Positions 46,569 to 55,020 of a stretch of DNA of 64,000 bases are shown in pieces (the first letter of the stretch is position 1; the number at the start of each line of letters is the position of its first letter). Origin of the DNA: an uncultured Bacilli bacterium. Its GTDB lineage: Bacteria; Bacillota_I; Bacilli_A; RF39; UBA660. A program made the position numbers and the translations under genes. The stretch spans positions 1 to 64,000 of the forward strand of contig CAKORY010000003.1 in NCBI GenBank assembly GCA_934101795.1, read 5' to 3'. The notes beneath the pieces were generated by a model. It searched no databases. It was not told the origin of the DNA and saw only the letters and a program-made list of their open reading frames with translations.

Positions 46569-47378
46569 TTATTCATTATTTGTATTATTATCATTATTTG
46601 ATTGATTTGTATCTGGTGTAACATTTCTAGCTTGGCTATCAATTAATGTTCTTAAAGCATCATTTGTTATTTCTGTAGTGGCATTTTTATCTGAATTCTT
46701 TTTGTTAATTGGAACTGGATATAAATCCATACCACTTAAATAACCTATTTTACTCAAATATGAGAACATTTCATCTGTTACTGCAAATACAAGTACTGCT
46801 GGAGTTCTTCCGTTTGATACATCAAAAACATTTTGTCCTTTTGAATCTTTAACACTAAGAACTTCAATATTTGTTATAAATTCTTCGTATACATATTTGC
46901 CTTCATTTTTAGTTTTAAGCCATAAATCTATTTTATCACCAGGATATATTGAATTGGCATATGTTGTAGTATTATCTACTTTTAGCCAGTAAAGTCTATA
47001 TCCTTCTGGAACTGTTTCCAAATCTCTTTCAATTAGTTTATCTTTTGTTACAACTTGGCTTTTGTAAAACATTGAACCACGAACCACTGATGTATTATTT
47101 GTTACATAATAACCAATAAGTTGTGAAGAACTGGTTACTACACTTGCTTTTTTTAATACATCAGAATTTACTTCAACATATTCAATATCTTCTTTTGTTA
47201 TAATTGTTCCTGCAGTTAAATCTTTTACTGCAACTGGCACTTTTTGAGGTTTTACAGCTTTATCTAAAGTCATGCTATAAGCAAACCATAGGGCTATAAC
47301 ACCAGCTATAACACCCAATATTGTAACTGTATTTCTATTAAGAAATAAATTTTTAATTTTTACTAGGATATTATTCAT
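46569..47378 (-). CDS. CpaB/RcpC-like SAF-domain protein 2
   Basis: 269 residues: an N-terminal membrane helix (ILGVIAGVIALWFAYSM), then a SAF domain (VPVAVKDLTAGTIITKEDIEY) and a CpaB-like beta domain (YANSIYPGDKIDLWLK), followed by an Asn-rich tail. It shares the unit TTYANSIYPGDKIDLWLKT with its neighbour. In Gram-negative Tad systems CpaB/RcpC lies at the secretin; in this secretin-less cell it may contact the wall. Confidence 0.75.
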   Translation of the reverse strand: MNNILVKIKNLFLNRNTVTILGVIAGVIALWFAYSMTLDKAVKPQKVPVAVKDLTAGTIITKEDIEYVEVNSDVLKKASVVTSSSQLIGYYVTNNTSVVRGSMFYKSQVVTKDKLIERDLETVPEGYRLYWLKVDNTTTYANSIYPGDKIDLWLKTKNEGKYVYEEFITNIEVLSVKDSKGQNVFDVSNGRTPAVLVFAVTDEMFSYLSKIGYLSGMDLYPVPINKKNSDKNATTEITNDALRTLIDSQARNVTPDTNQSNNDNNTNNE

Positions 47379-48148
47379 TATTTGGCCTCCATTCTAAGAG
47401 TTTGTCTATCTAGAATATCTATAAGTTCTTGACTTGTATATTCAGTTGACCCAACATCTGGATTTGCCAAATTGTTTTTTGGAACTGGAATTATAGTCAT
47501 TCCAGATATGCTTTCGGCAAGTTTTAAATAGCGGTATAAATCAGTCTTCACAGCAAATAGCAACCATGCTGGAGTTCTTCCGCTTGTAACATCAAATACA
47601 TTTTGACCAGCATTATCACGAACTGCTAAGACTTCAATATTTGATATAAATTCACCAAAAACTAAAATACCATTTTCAGTTGTTTTAAGCCATAAATCTA
47701 TTTTATCACCAGGATATATTGAATTAGCATATGTTGTATTATTATCTACCTTTAATTGATAAATTGTATATCCTTCAGGTATTTCATCAAATATAGCATT
47801 TGGTAATTCTTTTTTTTCAACAACTTGAGCTGTATAGAACATGCCTCCCTTAGGGATAGATGTTCCAGTTGATACATATTTACCAACTAAATTTGTTACT
47901 GACTGATAAACATCTCTTTTTTTTAAGAATCTTTTACTAACTTTAACATATTCTATATCATCTTTAGTTATTTCTTCAGTAGCACTTATAGCTCTTTTAG
48001 CAACAGGAATACGGGTAGGATTTACTTGTTTATTAACACGATATATGTAAAATCCCACTAAAACTCCTAGTCCTAGAACAATACCTACTAATGTAACTGT
48101 TGTTTTATTTGTTAAAAACTTTGTAAATACATTTTTCTTACCACCCAT
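47378..48148 (-). CDS. CpaB/RcpC-like SAF-domain protein 1
   Basis: 256 residues: an N-terminal helix (VTLVGIVLGLGVLVGFYIY), a SAF domain (IPVAKRAISATEEITKDDIEY), and the same CpaB-like domain (YANSIYPGDKIDLWLKT, GQNVFDVTSGRTPAWLLFAV). Paralogous to the gene at 46569 with which it overlaps by 1 base, so a tandem duplication. Confidence 0.75.
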   Translation of the reverse strand: MGGKKNVFTKFLTNKTTVTLVGIVLGLGVLVGFYIYRVNKQVNPTRIPVAKRAISATEEITKDDIEYVKVSKRFLKKRDVYQSVTNLVGKYVSTGTSIPKGGMFYTAQVVEKKELPNAIFDEIPEGYTIYQLKVDNNTTYANSIYPGDKIDLWLKTTENGILVFGEFISNIEVLAVRDNAGQNVFDVTSGRTPAWLLFAVKTDLYRYLKLAESISGMTIIPVPKNNLANPDVGSTEYTSQELIDILDRQTLRMEAK

Positions 48149-48165
48149 TTTTATTCCTCCTTATA

Positions 48166-48870
48166 TTATTGTCCATGTCTAATACTTAGCGGCAAACTGT
48201 CGTAAACAGAGTTGATTAGTGCATCACATTCACTCTTGTTAGTTTTTGTTGCATTACTATAATCAGTACAAGCAAATGCAGTAATATTTGCTCTAACTGT
48301 AATTTCATCATTACCAGAATTATTCGTACAATCATAGTAACCTAGTCTGCATCTGTTTTTTATTATAAAATCTTTAATGCCTTTTGCTGTTACAGCAGTT
48401 TGTGCAGTATCATTTTTTGTTTCATTGTTTTTGTTTTCTTTATTATCTGTATCACTTACATTTTCAAGTGCATTACCTTCAAGTATTGCATCTATTCTTT
48501 CTACCATATCAAATGTGGTTGAATCACCTACAACATTGAATGTATTAGATTTACTTTTAATTTCTACACTGGCTTTTGGTGGGGCTTCATAAACTCCATA
48601 AAAGCTTACTGTGTAAGTTGTGTTTAATGCGGCATTTTCTGAAAAACGACGTATAAAACTTTCATAAAATTTTTCTTTATTTATTTTTACTTCACCATAG
48701 GTTCTATAATAAGAATAATCTACTGCATCAATCATAGATGCTTCAGTTATTTCTTTAATTAGATAGTAATCTTGTGTGCTACTTGTTGTAAGATTTTGAA
48801 CAAGTAGCATTATTACTACGATTACTATACCTAATAGTATCAACCAGTATGCCCAGAATGCATTCTTCAT
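48166..48870 (-). CDS. pilus-locus single-pass protein, possibly TadE/F-like
   Basis: 234 residues: a membrane helix at the N-terminus (YWLILLGIVIVVIMLLV), then an external domain beginning with helix-like sequence (YYLIKEITEASMIDAVDYSYY), an Asn/Glu/Lys linker and a C-terminal part with four Cys. The layout is that of a minor pseudopilin. Sits between the large exoprotein and the CpaB-like genes with short spacing. Confidence 0.55.
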   Translation of the reverse strand: MKNAFWAYWLILLGIVIVVIMLLVQNLTTSSTQDYYLIKEITEASMIDAVDYSYYRTYGEVKINKEKFYESFIRRFSENAALNTTYTVSFYGVYEAPPKASVEIKSKSNTFNVVGDSTTFDMVERIDAILEGNALENVSDTDNKENKNNETKNDTAQTAVTAKGIKDFIIKNRCRLGYYDCTNNSGNDEITVRANITAFACTDYSNATKTNKSECDALINSVYDSLPLSIRHGQ

Positions 48871-48881
48871 TTAGTCACCCC

Positions 48882-51800
48882 TTATTTCCAAGCTGGTCCG
48901 CCGATTACGGATTCACTTGTTTTATCTATTCTATAATTTGACCATAATGTCCAATAACCACTATTTCCAGTGTCATTAGCACGTCTTGCTTCATCATTTA
49001 CTCGGCTTGGAAGTACTGTAACATTATCGCTATTTTCAGTAACTAACTTATCAATTAGTTCGCTATAACAATAAATATTTTTATAAGTTTCACCATCAAT
49101 TGTAGCATCATAGCATGTTAATGAATTGTTTATATATCCACCTTTATCTTCATTATTTTTGTTATATGTTGTAATTTTATTTATTATTTCAGGTGTTAAT
49201 TTAATACTAAATCCAAGTGTTGAGCCATCTGTTGTTTTAGCATCATATATCATTTCATTTATTTCTTCAATTTCACTTATGGTTGTTGATGCTTTTTTAG
49301 TTAATAATTGTAATGCTTCCATACTACTTGATGTAATCCAGTTATAACCATGTGTTCTATTTGCCGCATTTACATCTGTTGTAGTAATTGTTTTAACGAT
49401 TATATTTAAATCATCTAAGTTGAATATACAGTTTTCGCATGTTATCTTACATGAAGGACAATCTTTCCATTCACATCCATCACCTTCACAAACAAATTCA
49501 CAGTTAGGACAGTCTTTTGGTCTACATGTGTTTTCATAATAACATGCATATTCGCCATCAAATGCGTTTACTCCGACTGCTTTTGCTACACTCTTGTCTT
49601 CATTTGCACCATTGAAATCTATCAATCTTCCAGATGTATCTTTTTTATCATAGAATTCACCAAGATTTTCAACTAATAGCTTAAATACTCCACCACCAAC
49701 TGAACTTGTTGATATCGGCAATTTATTAACTAATGGTTCTAATTGAACTTTATCAATTGAATAATTATCGTAAGCAATTACTTTTCCGTTAGCAGCTATT
49801 TGATAGAAAGCTGTTGGTGTAATGTATTTTTGTTCTTTTGTTACTTCTTTTTTAACAAAAGCAGCATTTGATACGTAGGATTTTTTGTCAATTTCACACG
49901 AATCTATACTACATTTTACGTAATTCTTGTGTTCAAATACATCTCCATAAGTTGAATTGTAACTATAATCACTTAATTTATTTTTATCTATTGATAAATC
50001 AAATGTTTTTTCATTATTTTTATTTAAACATTCATACTTATCATTTGTTGCACCAGTGCATACTGTAATTTTTGTATCAACTTTTTCATTACCATATTTT
50101 TCTAATTTTTGTAAGTCATCTTTACCAGTTAATAAATCAAAATATGGTGCATAGTTTGTATTATCTTTTCCACGATTTTCATCATAATAATATCTTACTG
50201 CTTGTGCAAAAGCAAATTCGTTTGTCCATGCTGTTGTACATGCATTATAATCATTTATTATTTTTTCATATTTAGATATGGATTCTTTAAGAGCACTTTC
50301 TGCACTTCTAATTATTCCATTTATATTGGTAACCAAAGTTTGTCTTGATCCAGGTGTACACGTACCATTGTTACATGCGCCGTTTCTACCTCCATCAGCA
50401 CCATAACTATTTGTTAACGTTTTATTTCTGCTATATGTACAAATACCTGTAGTATTATTGCAATTTATGTTATAGCCATAAACTCCAGATGCAGCTGTCA
50501 TATCAACATTATAACCATCACAATCACCATATGATTCGCAAGTAGTATGACAGTGTTCATTACCATCCTTATCAGTTGTACATGATTCTCCTTCTTCTTT
50601 GCTATCATATTTATTGGTTTCTGTGTCAATAAAATTCAATGATTGTTTCCATTTGTAATATTCATTATATTTTTCTACCATATTTTGTTGTGCTTGTATA
50701 ACATCTATAATATATTGATCTTTATCTATACTGTTTTTACCATTTGTTGAGTTTTCTGTTGTATTTGGACTTCCTGCATAACAAGTTTTTGTACCATTTA
50801 TTTTACTTGTTAATTTGAAATATCCACCACATTTTACATTTTTAACTATTGGGTTTAATTTAATTTCTGCATAATCTTCTTTACAATAGATTTTACAATA
50901 AGCATTGTCAACTCCACCTACATCTGATGTAAATTGATATGTGTTTCCCGCATCATCTTGATTGTTTATTATACAGGTTTTAATTTTTGTTGGACCGTTG
51001 ATTTTTGCAACAGCATCATCTTCTTCATAGCTACATACTGGTAATTCCAATTCTGTATTACAAGAAGCTGAACATTTTATCGTTCCAGTTATTTCACTTT
51101 TTAAATTTCCATCATTTTTTTGAATAATAAAGAATCTTTGTTTACTTGTATCACTAGTTTTCAATAACGCCCCGATATATTTTAAACTTGGGTCATCGTA
51201 TCTATATGATATTTTATAATTTACTGATTTACAATTTTCATCATCTTTTATTCTAGTAACTTTAAATCTTAGTTCTATTTTCCCACTTTTTGTTTTGCCA
51301 TCGGCATTAAATGCTGTTAAAACGTTAATATTTGCAACATCTTGCCAATCATTTATTTGTGGGTTAAAGAATTCAAGATTTCCTAAAGTTATATTATTTT
51401 TTGCACAGTCTTGACATGTTAATGTAAAATTATCTATTTTTCCATTTTGTGCATCAAATTTAGCAAAATCTATTGTTTGATGATAATATTCTTCAATAAT
51501 ATTATCAGTTGTTGTTTTATCTGTTGTTGAAGAATTGGCAGTTGCTGTAACTGTAGCAGTTGTTACATCACCAGTTATTACTTCATATGCTCTGTCAAAT
51601 CCTTTCATAAATAAATTTTGAGCTGCATACATTACTAAATAACCTTCAGAACTACTGCTGCTTATTTTGAAATTATAACTATTTTTATACCAATTATTCT
51701 TTAAAAATCCTTTTATAAAAGTTTTTTCATAACATTTTCTGAAATTCTCAACAGAGCCCGTACATTTAGTATCTGTTATTTTATTTATTTTATCTATATT

Positions 51801-52364
51801 ATAAGATGCCCATTCAATTCCACTGGTTATATGAGCTGATGCAATACCTTTATATTTTTCGACTAAATGTGGTTTAGCACTTTCAACATCTCCGCCGTAT
51901 CCAAAGACACCTAAAGCAAAAGCACGAAGAGCTATACTTGTTGCAGCATAAAGTGAATCTCCACTAATCGTTTTTGTGCTGCCATTAATTGTAAAAGTTA
52001 AACTATCATTATATTGATTTTTACCATTTTTAATAATTTCTAGGATACCTAGGTCAAATGCATTTATTCTTTTTGTATACGCAGTATCTCCAAGAATACG
52101 ATCGACTTTATATCCATTAGATGCATCTTTATGTGGGTCCATACAATATCCTACAAAATTTTCATTAGAGGAATCAACAAATGAATACATCCATATGCCT
52201 AATGTAGAGCCATTAAATACACTTAAATCACTGACAGTATGTTTTCCATTAGCGTGCTTTGAAAATTTTTCTTTTTCTTCGATGGTTCTAGCCTTAACGT
52301 TAAAGCTAGCAAAACCAACAATAATTGTTAATAAGATTATTATTATTTTTAAATTCTTTTTCAT
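48882..52364 (-). CDS. large Cys-rich exoprotein with degenerate thioester-like domain
   Basis: 1160 residues. Signal peptide MKKNLKIIIILLTIIVGFAS and a little beyond. The start resembles a Gram-positive thioester adhesin domain: LGIWMYSF, YCMDP with Cys74, then AATSIALRAFA near 140-150. In real thioester domains the second motif is TQxA; here Gln is Ser143, so the Cys-Gln bond could not form. Many Cys follow, with clusters such as CHTTCESYGDCDG and CPNCEFVCEGDGCEWKDC. There is no LPxTG and no C-terminal helix, so it is secreted or held by its partners. It overlaps the anchored gene at 52361 by 4 bases. Probably the adhesin or tip protein (inference). Confidence 0.6.
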   Translation of the reverse strand: MKKNLKIIIILLTIIVGFASFNVKARTIEEKEKFSKHANGKHTVSDLSVFNGSTLGIWMYSFVDSSNENFVGYCMDPHKDASNGYKVDRILGDTAYTKRINAFDLGILEIIKNGKNQYNDSLTFTINGSTKTISGDSLYAATSIALRAFALGVFGYGGDVESAKPHLVEKYKGIASAHITSGIEWASYNIDKINKITDTKCTGSVENFRKCYEKTFIKGFLKNNWYKNSYNFKISSSSSEGYLVMYAAQNLFMKGFDRAYEVITGDVTTATVTATANSSTTDKTTTDNIIEEYYHQTIDFAKFDAQNGKIDNFTLTCQDCAKNNITLGNLEFFNPQINDWQDVANINVLTAFNADGKTKSGKIELRFKVTRIKDDENCKSVNYKISYRYDDPSLKYIGALLKTSDTSKQRFFIIQKNDGNLKSEITGTIKCSASCNTELELPVCSYEEDDAVAKINGPTKIKTCIINNQDDAGNTYQFTSDVGGVDNAYCKIYCKEDYAEIKLNPIVKNVKCGGYFKLTSKINGTKTCYAGSPNTTENSTNGKNSIDKDQYIIDVIQAQQNMVEKYNEYYKWKQSLNFIDTETNKYDSKEEGESCTTDKDGNEHCHTTCESYGDCDGYNVDMTAASGVYGYNINCNNTTGICTYSRNKTLTNSYGADGGRNGACNNGTCTPGSRQTLVTNINGIIRSAESALKESISKYEKIINDYNACTTAWTNEFAFAQAVRYYYDENRGKDNTNYAPYFDLLTGKDDLQKLEKYGNEKVDTKITVCTGATNDKYECLNKNNEKTFDLSIDKNKLSDYSYNSTYGDVFEHKNYVKCSIDSCEIDKKSYVSNAAFVKKEVTKEQKYITPTAFYQIAANGKVIAYDNYSIDKVQLEPLVNKLPISTSSVGGGVFKLLVENLGEFYDKKDTSGRLIDFNGANEDKSVAKAVGVNAFDGEYACYYENTCRPKDCPNCEFVCEGDGCEWKDCPSCKITCENCIFNLDDLNIIVKTITTTDVNAANRTHGYNWITSSSMEALQLLTKKASTTISEIEEINEMIYDAKTTDGSTLGFSIKLTPEIINKITTYNKNNEDKGGYINNSLTCYDATIDGETYKNIYCYSELIDKLVTENSDNVTVLPSRVNDEARRANDTGNSGYWTLWSNYRIDKTSESVIGGPAWK

Positions 52365-53131
52365 ATTATACTTCTCCTACGTTTCTTTATTATTATATAT
52401 GTTGTACTTCCAACTGCGACAACCAATATTGCTCCCCCGATGATAAATGGCACTTTATGTTCAACAATAAAGTTTTGAACTTTTTTATACCATTTTTCAT
52501 TTTCTTTAGTTTCTTCTTCTTTTTGAATTTTCTTTTCTACTTCTTTATATACCCTACCAGTAAAAACATCAAAACCGATATTTTCATATGTTACATATCT
52601 TTGACATAAATACGAATCAGGAATATTTTTACAGATATCATATGTTGAGTAATCATTATATCTTGGTAAAGCCTGATATAGTGTTTTTAATATCGTTCCT
52701 TCACATCCTGTAGCACTTGAGGCATAAACCTTAATTGTATATGTTATCAGCTCATCAATTTCGTGCCAATCAAATGATATGTTTCCGTTTTTTGTGTCAC
52801 TATATTGATATATAGTTTTATCATTGTTATAATCATTTGTTACTTCGACATACATATTTTCAGTTAAATTCAAAATATTTACTTGAATATATTCTGTTGT
52901 GGCTTCATATGTATCTTCGTATTCAGTTCCTATTAAAGCATCGGAAATTGTATATTCATCTTTATTCATTACCCTTTCCTTAATTTCATAATTTGCCTTT
53001 ACATTTGTTATTTCATTATTTAACTTTGCTTTTTCTTCATAACCACATGTAGCTGCGTTTACATTTGTTAATAAAAATAGTGATGAAAAAGCAATTATTG
53101 CAGTTTTTTTAAAACTATACATTTTGCCCAC
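52361..53131 (-). CDS. signal-peptide, C-terminally anchored surface protein (first gene of the operon)
   Basis: 256 residues: a signal peptide (KTAIIAFSSLFLLTNVNA), an external domain with five Cys, then a charged stretch (KKIQKEEETKENEKWYKKV) and a C-terminal helix (VPFIIGGAILVVAVGSTTYIII) with a basic end (KKRRRS). It thus has a type I topology. AGGTGGGCAAA precedes the ATG. A 4-base overlap with the 1160-residue gene suggests paired products. Confidence 0.65.
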   Translation of the reverse strand: MGKMYSFKKTAIIAFSSLFLLTNVNAATCGYEEKAKLNNEITNVKANYEIKERVMNKDEYTISDALIGTEYEDTYEATTEYIQVNILNLTENMYVEVTNDYNNDKTIYQYSDTKNGNISFDWHEIDELITYTIKVYASSATGCEGTILKTLYQALPRYNDYSTYDICKNIPDSYLCQRYVTYENIGFDVFTGRVYKEVEKKIQKEEETKENEKWYKKVQNFIVEHKVPFIIGGAILVVAVGSTTYIIIKKRRRSII

Positions 53132-53144
53132 CTACCTATGTTTT

Positions 53145-53172
53145 AGTTTATCATATTATTTAAGTTTTTTCA
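53145..53172 (-). promoter_or_regulatory. candidate promoter of the Tad-like operon
   Basis: On the minus strand TTGAAA (53167-53172), a 16-base spacer, and TAAACT (53145-53150), 14 bases before the ATG at 53131 region. Back to back with the plus-strand promoter at 53180-53208. Confidence 0.5.
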
Positions 53173-53179
53173 ATTCTAA

Positions 53180-53208
53180 ATTGATAATAATTTATAAATA
53201 TGGTATAT
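53180..53208 (+). promoter_or_regulatory. candidate promoter of the phosphoesterase-like gene
   Basis: TTGATA (53180-53185), a 17-base spacer and TATATT (53203-53208), followed by the ATG at 53235 with ATCGGGGT between. Confidence 0.55.
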
Positions 53209-53234
53209 TTATATTGTAGAAATCGGGGTAAATA

Positions 53235-54041
53235 ATGAAAAAAGTTTTTTTAGTAATTTTTATTTTTATAATTTGTTTAACTTTATATGGTTTTTTTATT
53301 AATCCAAAAGGATTTAAAATTATATCTAAAAATATAGAAGTTCAAAATCTTCCTGACTCCTTTGATGGTTTTAAAATACTTCAATTATCCGACTTTTTAA
53401 TAAAGGACAAAAATGATTTAAACAGAATTAAAAATATTTCTGAGAAGGTAAATGACTTAAAACCAGATATTATAGTTTTTACCGGAGACTTACTATATAA
53501 GAATAATAATTTAGATAAAGATGATATTAATAAACTAAAAGAATTATTAAAGAATATGGAGTGTACTTTATATAAATATGCTGTCATCGGAGATAATGAT
53601 GAAGTAAATAAATATAGTGAAATAATGAATGATGCTAATTTTAAAATATTAGATAATGAATCAGAATATATATTTTATAAGGATGTAAAACCTATTAAGA
53701 TAACAGGTTTAACTAATCTAGATAATTTTAATAAAGCTTTAAATATTGAAGATAATTTAGAAACTACTTTTAATTTAGTTATTACTCATTATCCAGATTA
53801 TTTTGAAACTTTAAAAAATAATGACATTGATGTTATGCTTGCTGGTCATTCATTAAATGGGCTTGTTGTTTTACCTTTTTATGGTGGTATAATTTCAACA
53901 GATTGGTCTCAAAAATATAAATATGGTAGTTATGAAGAAAATAATTCTAAATTATTTATTTCTGGTGGTATTGGTACTCATAAAATAGAATTTAGATTAT
54001 TTAATAAACCTGAAATAAATTTGTATTTATTAAAAAAATAA
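53235..54041 (+). CDS. YkuE-like metallophosphoesterase with degenerate active site
   Basis: The order of motifs is that of calcineurin-like phosphoesterases of the YkuE/YpbG type: an N-terminal membrane helix, LQLSDFL (normally SDxH), VFTGDLL (GD kept), VIGDNDE (normally GNHD/E), THYPDYF (His kept), and AGHSLNG (normally GHTHGGQ). Of the metal ligands, the first His, the GNH His and the second His of GHTH appear changed. It would face outward. Either a pseudo-enzyme or one with altered metal needs. Monocistronic. Confidence 0.7.
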   Translation: MKKVFLVIFIFIICLTLYGFFINPKGFKIISKNIEVQNLPDSFDGFKILQLSDFLIKDKNDLNRIKNISEKVNDLKPDIIVFTGDLLYKNNNLDKDDINKLKELLKNMECTLYKYAVIGDNDEVNKYSEIMNDANFKILDNESEYIFYKDVKPIKITGLTNLDNFNKALNIEDNLETTFNLVITHYPDYFETLKNNDIDVMLAGHSLNGLVVLPFYGGIISTDWSQKYKYGSYEENNSKLFISGGIGTHKIEFRLFNKPEINLYLLKK

Positions 54042-54063
54042 TCGCATTCGCGATTATTTTTTA
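54038..54063. terminator. bidirectional terminator after the phosphoesterase-like gene
   Basis: AATAATCGC pairs with GCGATTATT around a 4-base loop, with A and T runs on either side. It serves the plus-strand gene and lies at the end of the minus-strand gene ending at 54061. Confidence 0.8.
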
Positions 54064-54348
54064 TAGATATTTTACCATTTTGAAGTTAGCATTTAGTTTG
54101 GCAATTAATTCTTCTTTATCGTATTTAGAAAAACTTTCTTCAAAATTACTAGCATCCATTAAGAACATATCTGGATAATTTATAAATATTTCTTTATAAG
54201 TTTCAATACCTAAGTTTTTTAAATATTCTAAATTTGTCTTTACTAGATTTTCATGTTCTTCGATTACTTTTTTCATTTTTTCTGGAGTGTTATTTTCATA
54301 CTCGCTAATATCACTGTCTAAAAAACCATATTCTTTTAAAAAAATCAT
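54061..54348 (-). CDS. small helical-repeat protein (mTERF-like pattern)
   Basis: 95 residues, predicted helical. The segment NLEYLKNLGIETYKEIFINY followed by PDMFLMD has the pattern of an mTERF-type helical repeat (leucine-rich helix, LGI, then tyrosine-proline). Function unknown. It overlaps the upstream gene by 4 bases and seems to be the last of a three-gene operon. Confidence 0.5.
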   Translation of the reverse strand: MIFLKEYGFLDSDISEYENNTPEKMKKVIEEHENLVKTNLEYLKNLGIETYKEIFINYPDMFLMDASNFEESFSKYDKEELIAKLNANFKMVKYL

Positions 54349-55007
54349 GCTACTCTCCCTTTTACTTCTTCTTTATTTGCTTCTAAAATTTCATCTATAC
54401 TTGATATTAAATATTCTAAATTATCACTATATGCTTTAAAAGCTTCTACTAGTGATTCTTTAATTCCTAAACCTTGTTTTTCAACTTTTGCTAATTTTTC
54501 GTATACTTCATTTTTTTTATCTTCCATAGCAAATGTTTCCATTACTCTATCTGCTAAGTCTTTTAGCTCTGCATCCATTACACTGGGAGTTATATCACGG
54601 GTTACACTACTATTTTGTAAAACATAGTTATAACCCCTTTCACTAAATAAAAATGATTGATACTTTCCTTTTTCACTTTTATATGGAATTCCTAAATGTT
54701 CAAGTTCACCGATTCTTTTTATAACTTTATCAACATCTTGTTTTAAAAATGATGGTGTTTGAATATAAGCTTCTAAAAAACCTAAATCTTTAGCTCTTAA
54801 TACTGCTTTTTTTAGAATTTCAGGTTCTATACTTAGAACTATCCAATCACTTGGTTTTAAATTTATACCATATTCTTTTAATAATTCTTTATTTCCATCA
54901 TTTGCAAGTTCTAATGATATTAAGAACTTTTCTGGATGTTCTTTGTTTACGTCAAACCCAACTTTTTCTTCTTCGTATATACTTTTTACTTCTTCAAATG
55001 ATTTCAT
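54345..55007 (-). CDS. helical-repeat protein, unknown
   Basis: 220 residues with no membrane segments. The first half contains repeat-like units (HPEKFLISLELANDGNKELL; AKDLGFLEAYIQTPSFLKQD; IGELEHLGIPYKSEKGKY) similar in pattern to the neighbour at 54061. The second half is a long charged helix. No enzymatic motif. Lies 13 bases after the 420-residue gene. Confidence 0.5.
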   Translation of the reverse strand: MKSFEEVKSIYEEEKVGFDVNKEHPEKFLISLELANDGNKELLKEYGINLKPSDWIVLSIEPEILKKAVLRAKDLGFLEAYIQTPSFLKQDVDKVIKRIGELEHLGIPYKSEKGKYQSFLFSERGYNYVLQNSSVTRDITPSVMDAELKDLADRVMETFAMEDKKNEVYEKLAKVEKQGLGIKESLVEAFKAYSDNLEYLISSIDEILEANKEEVKGRVA

Positions 55008-55020
55008 TATATACTCCTTT

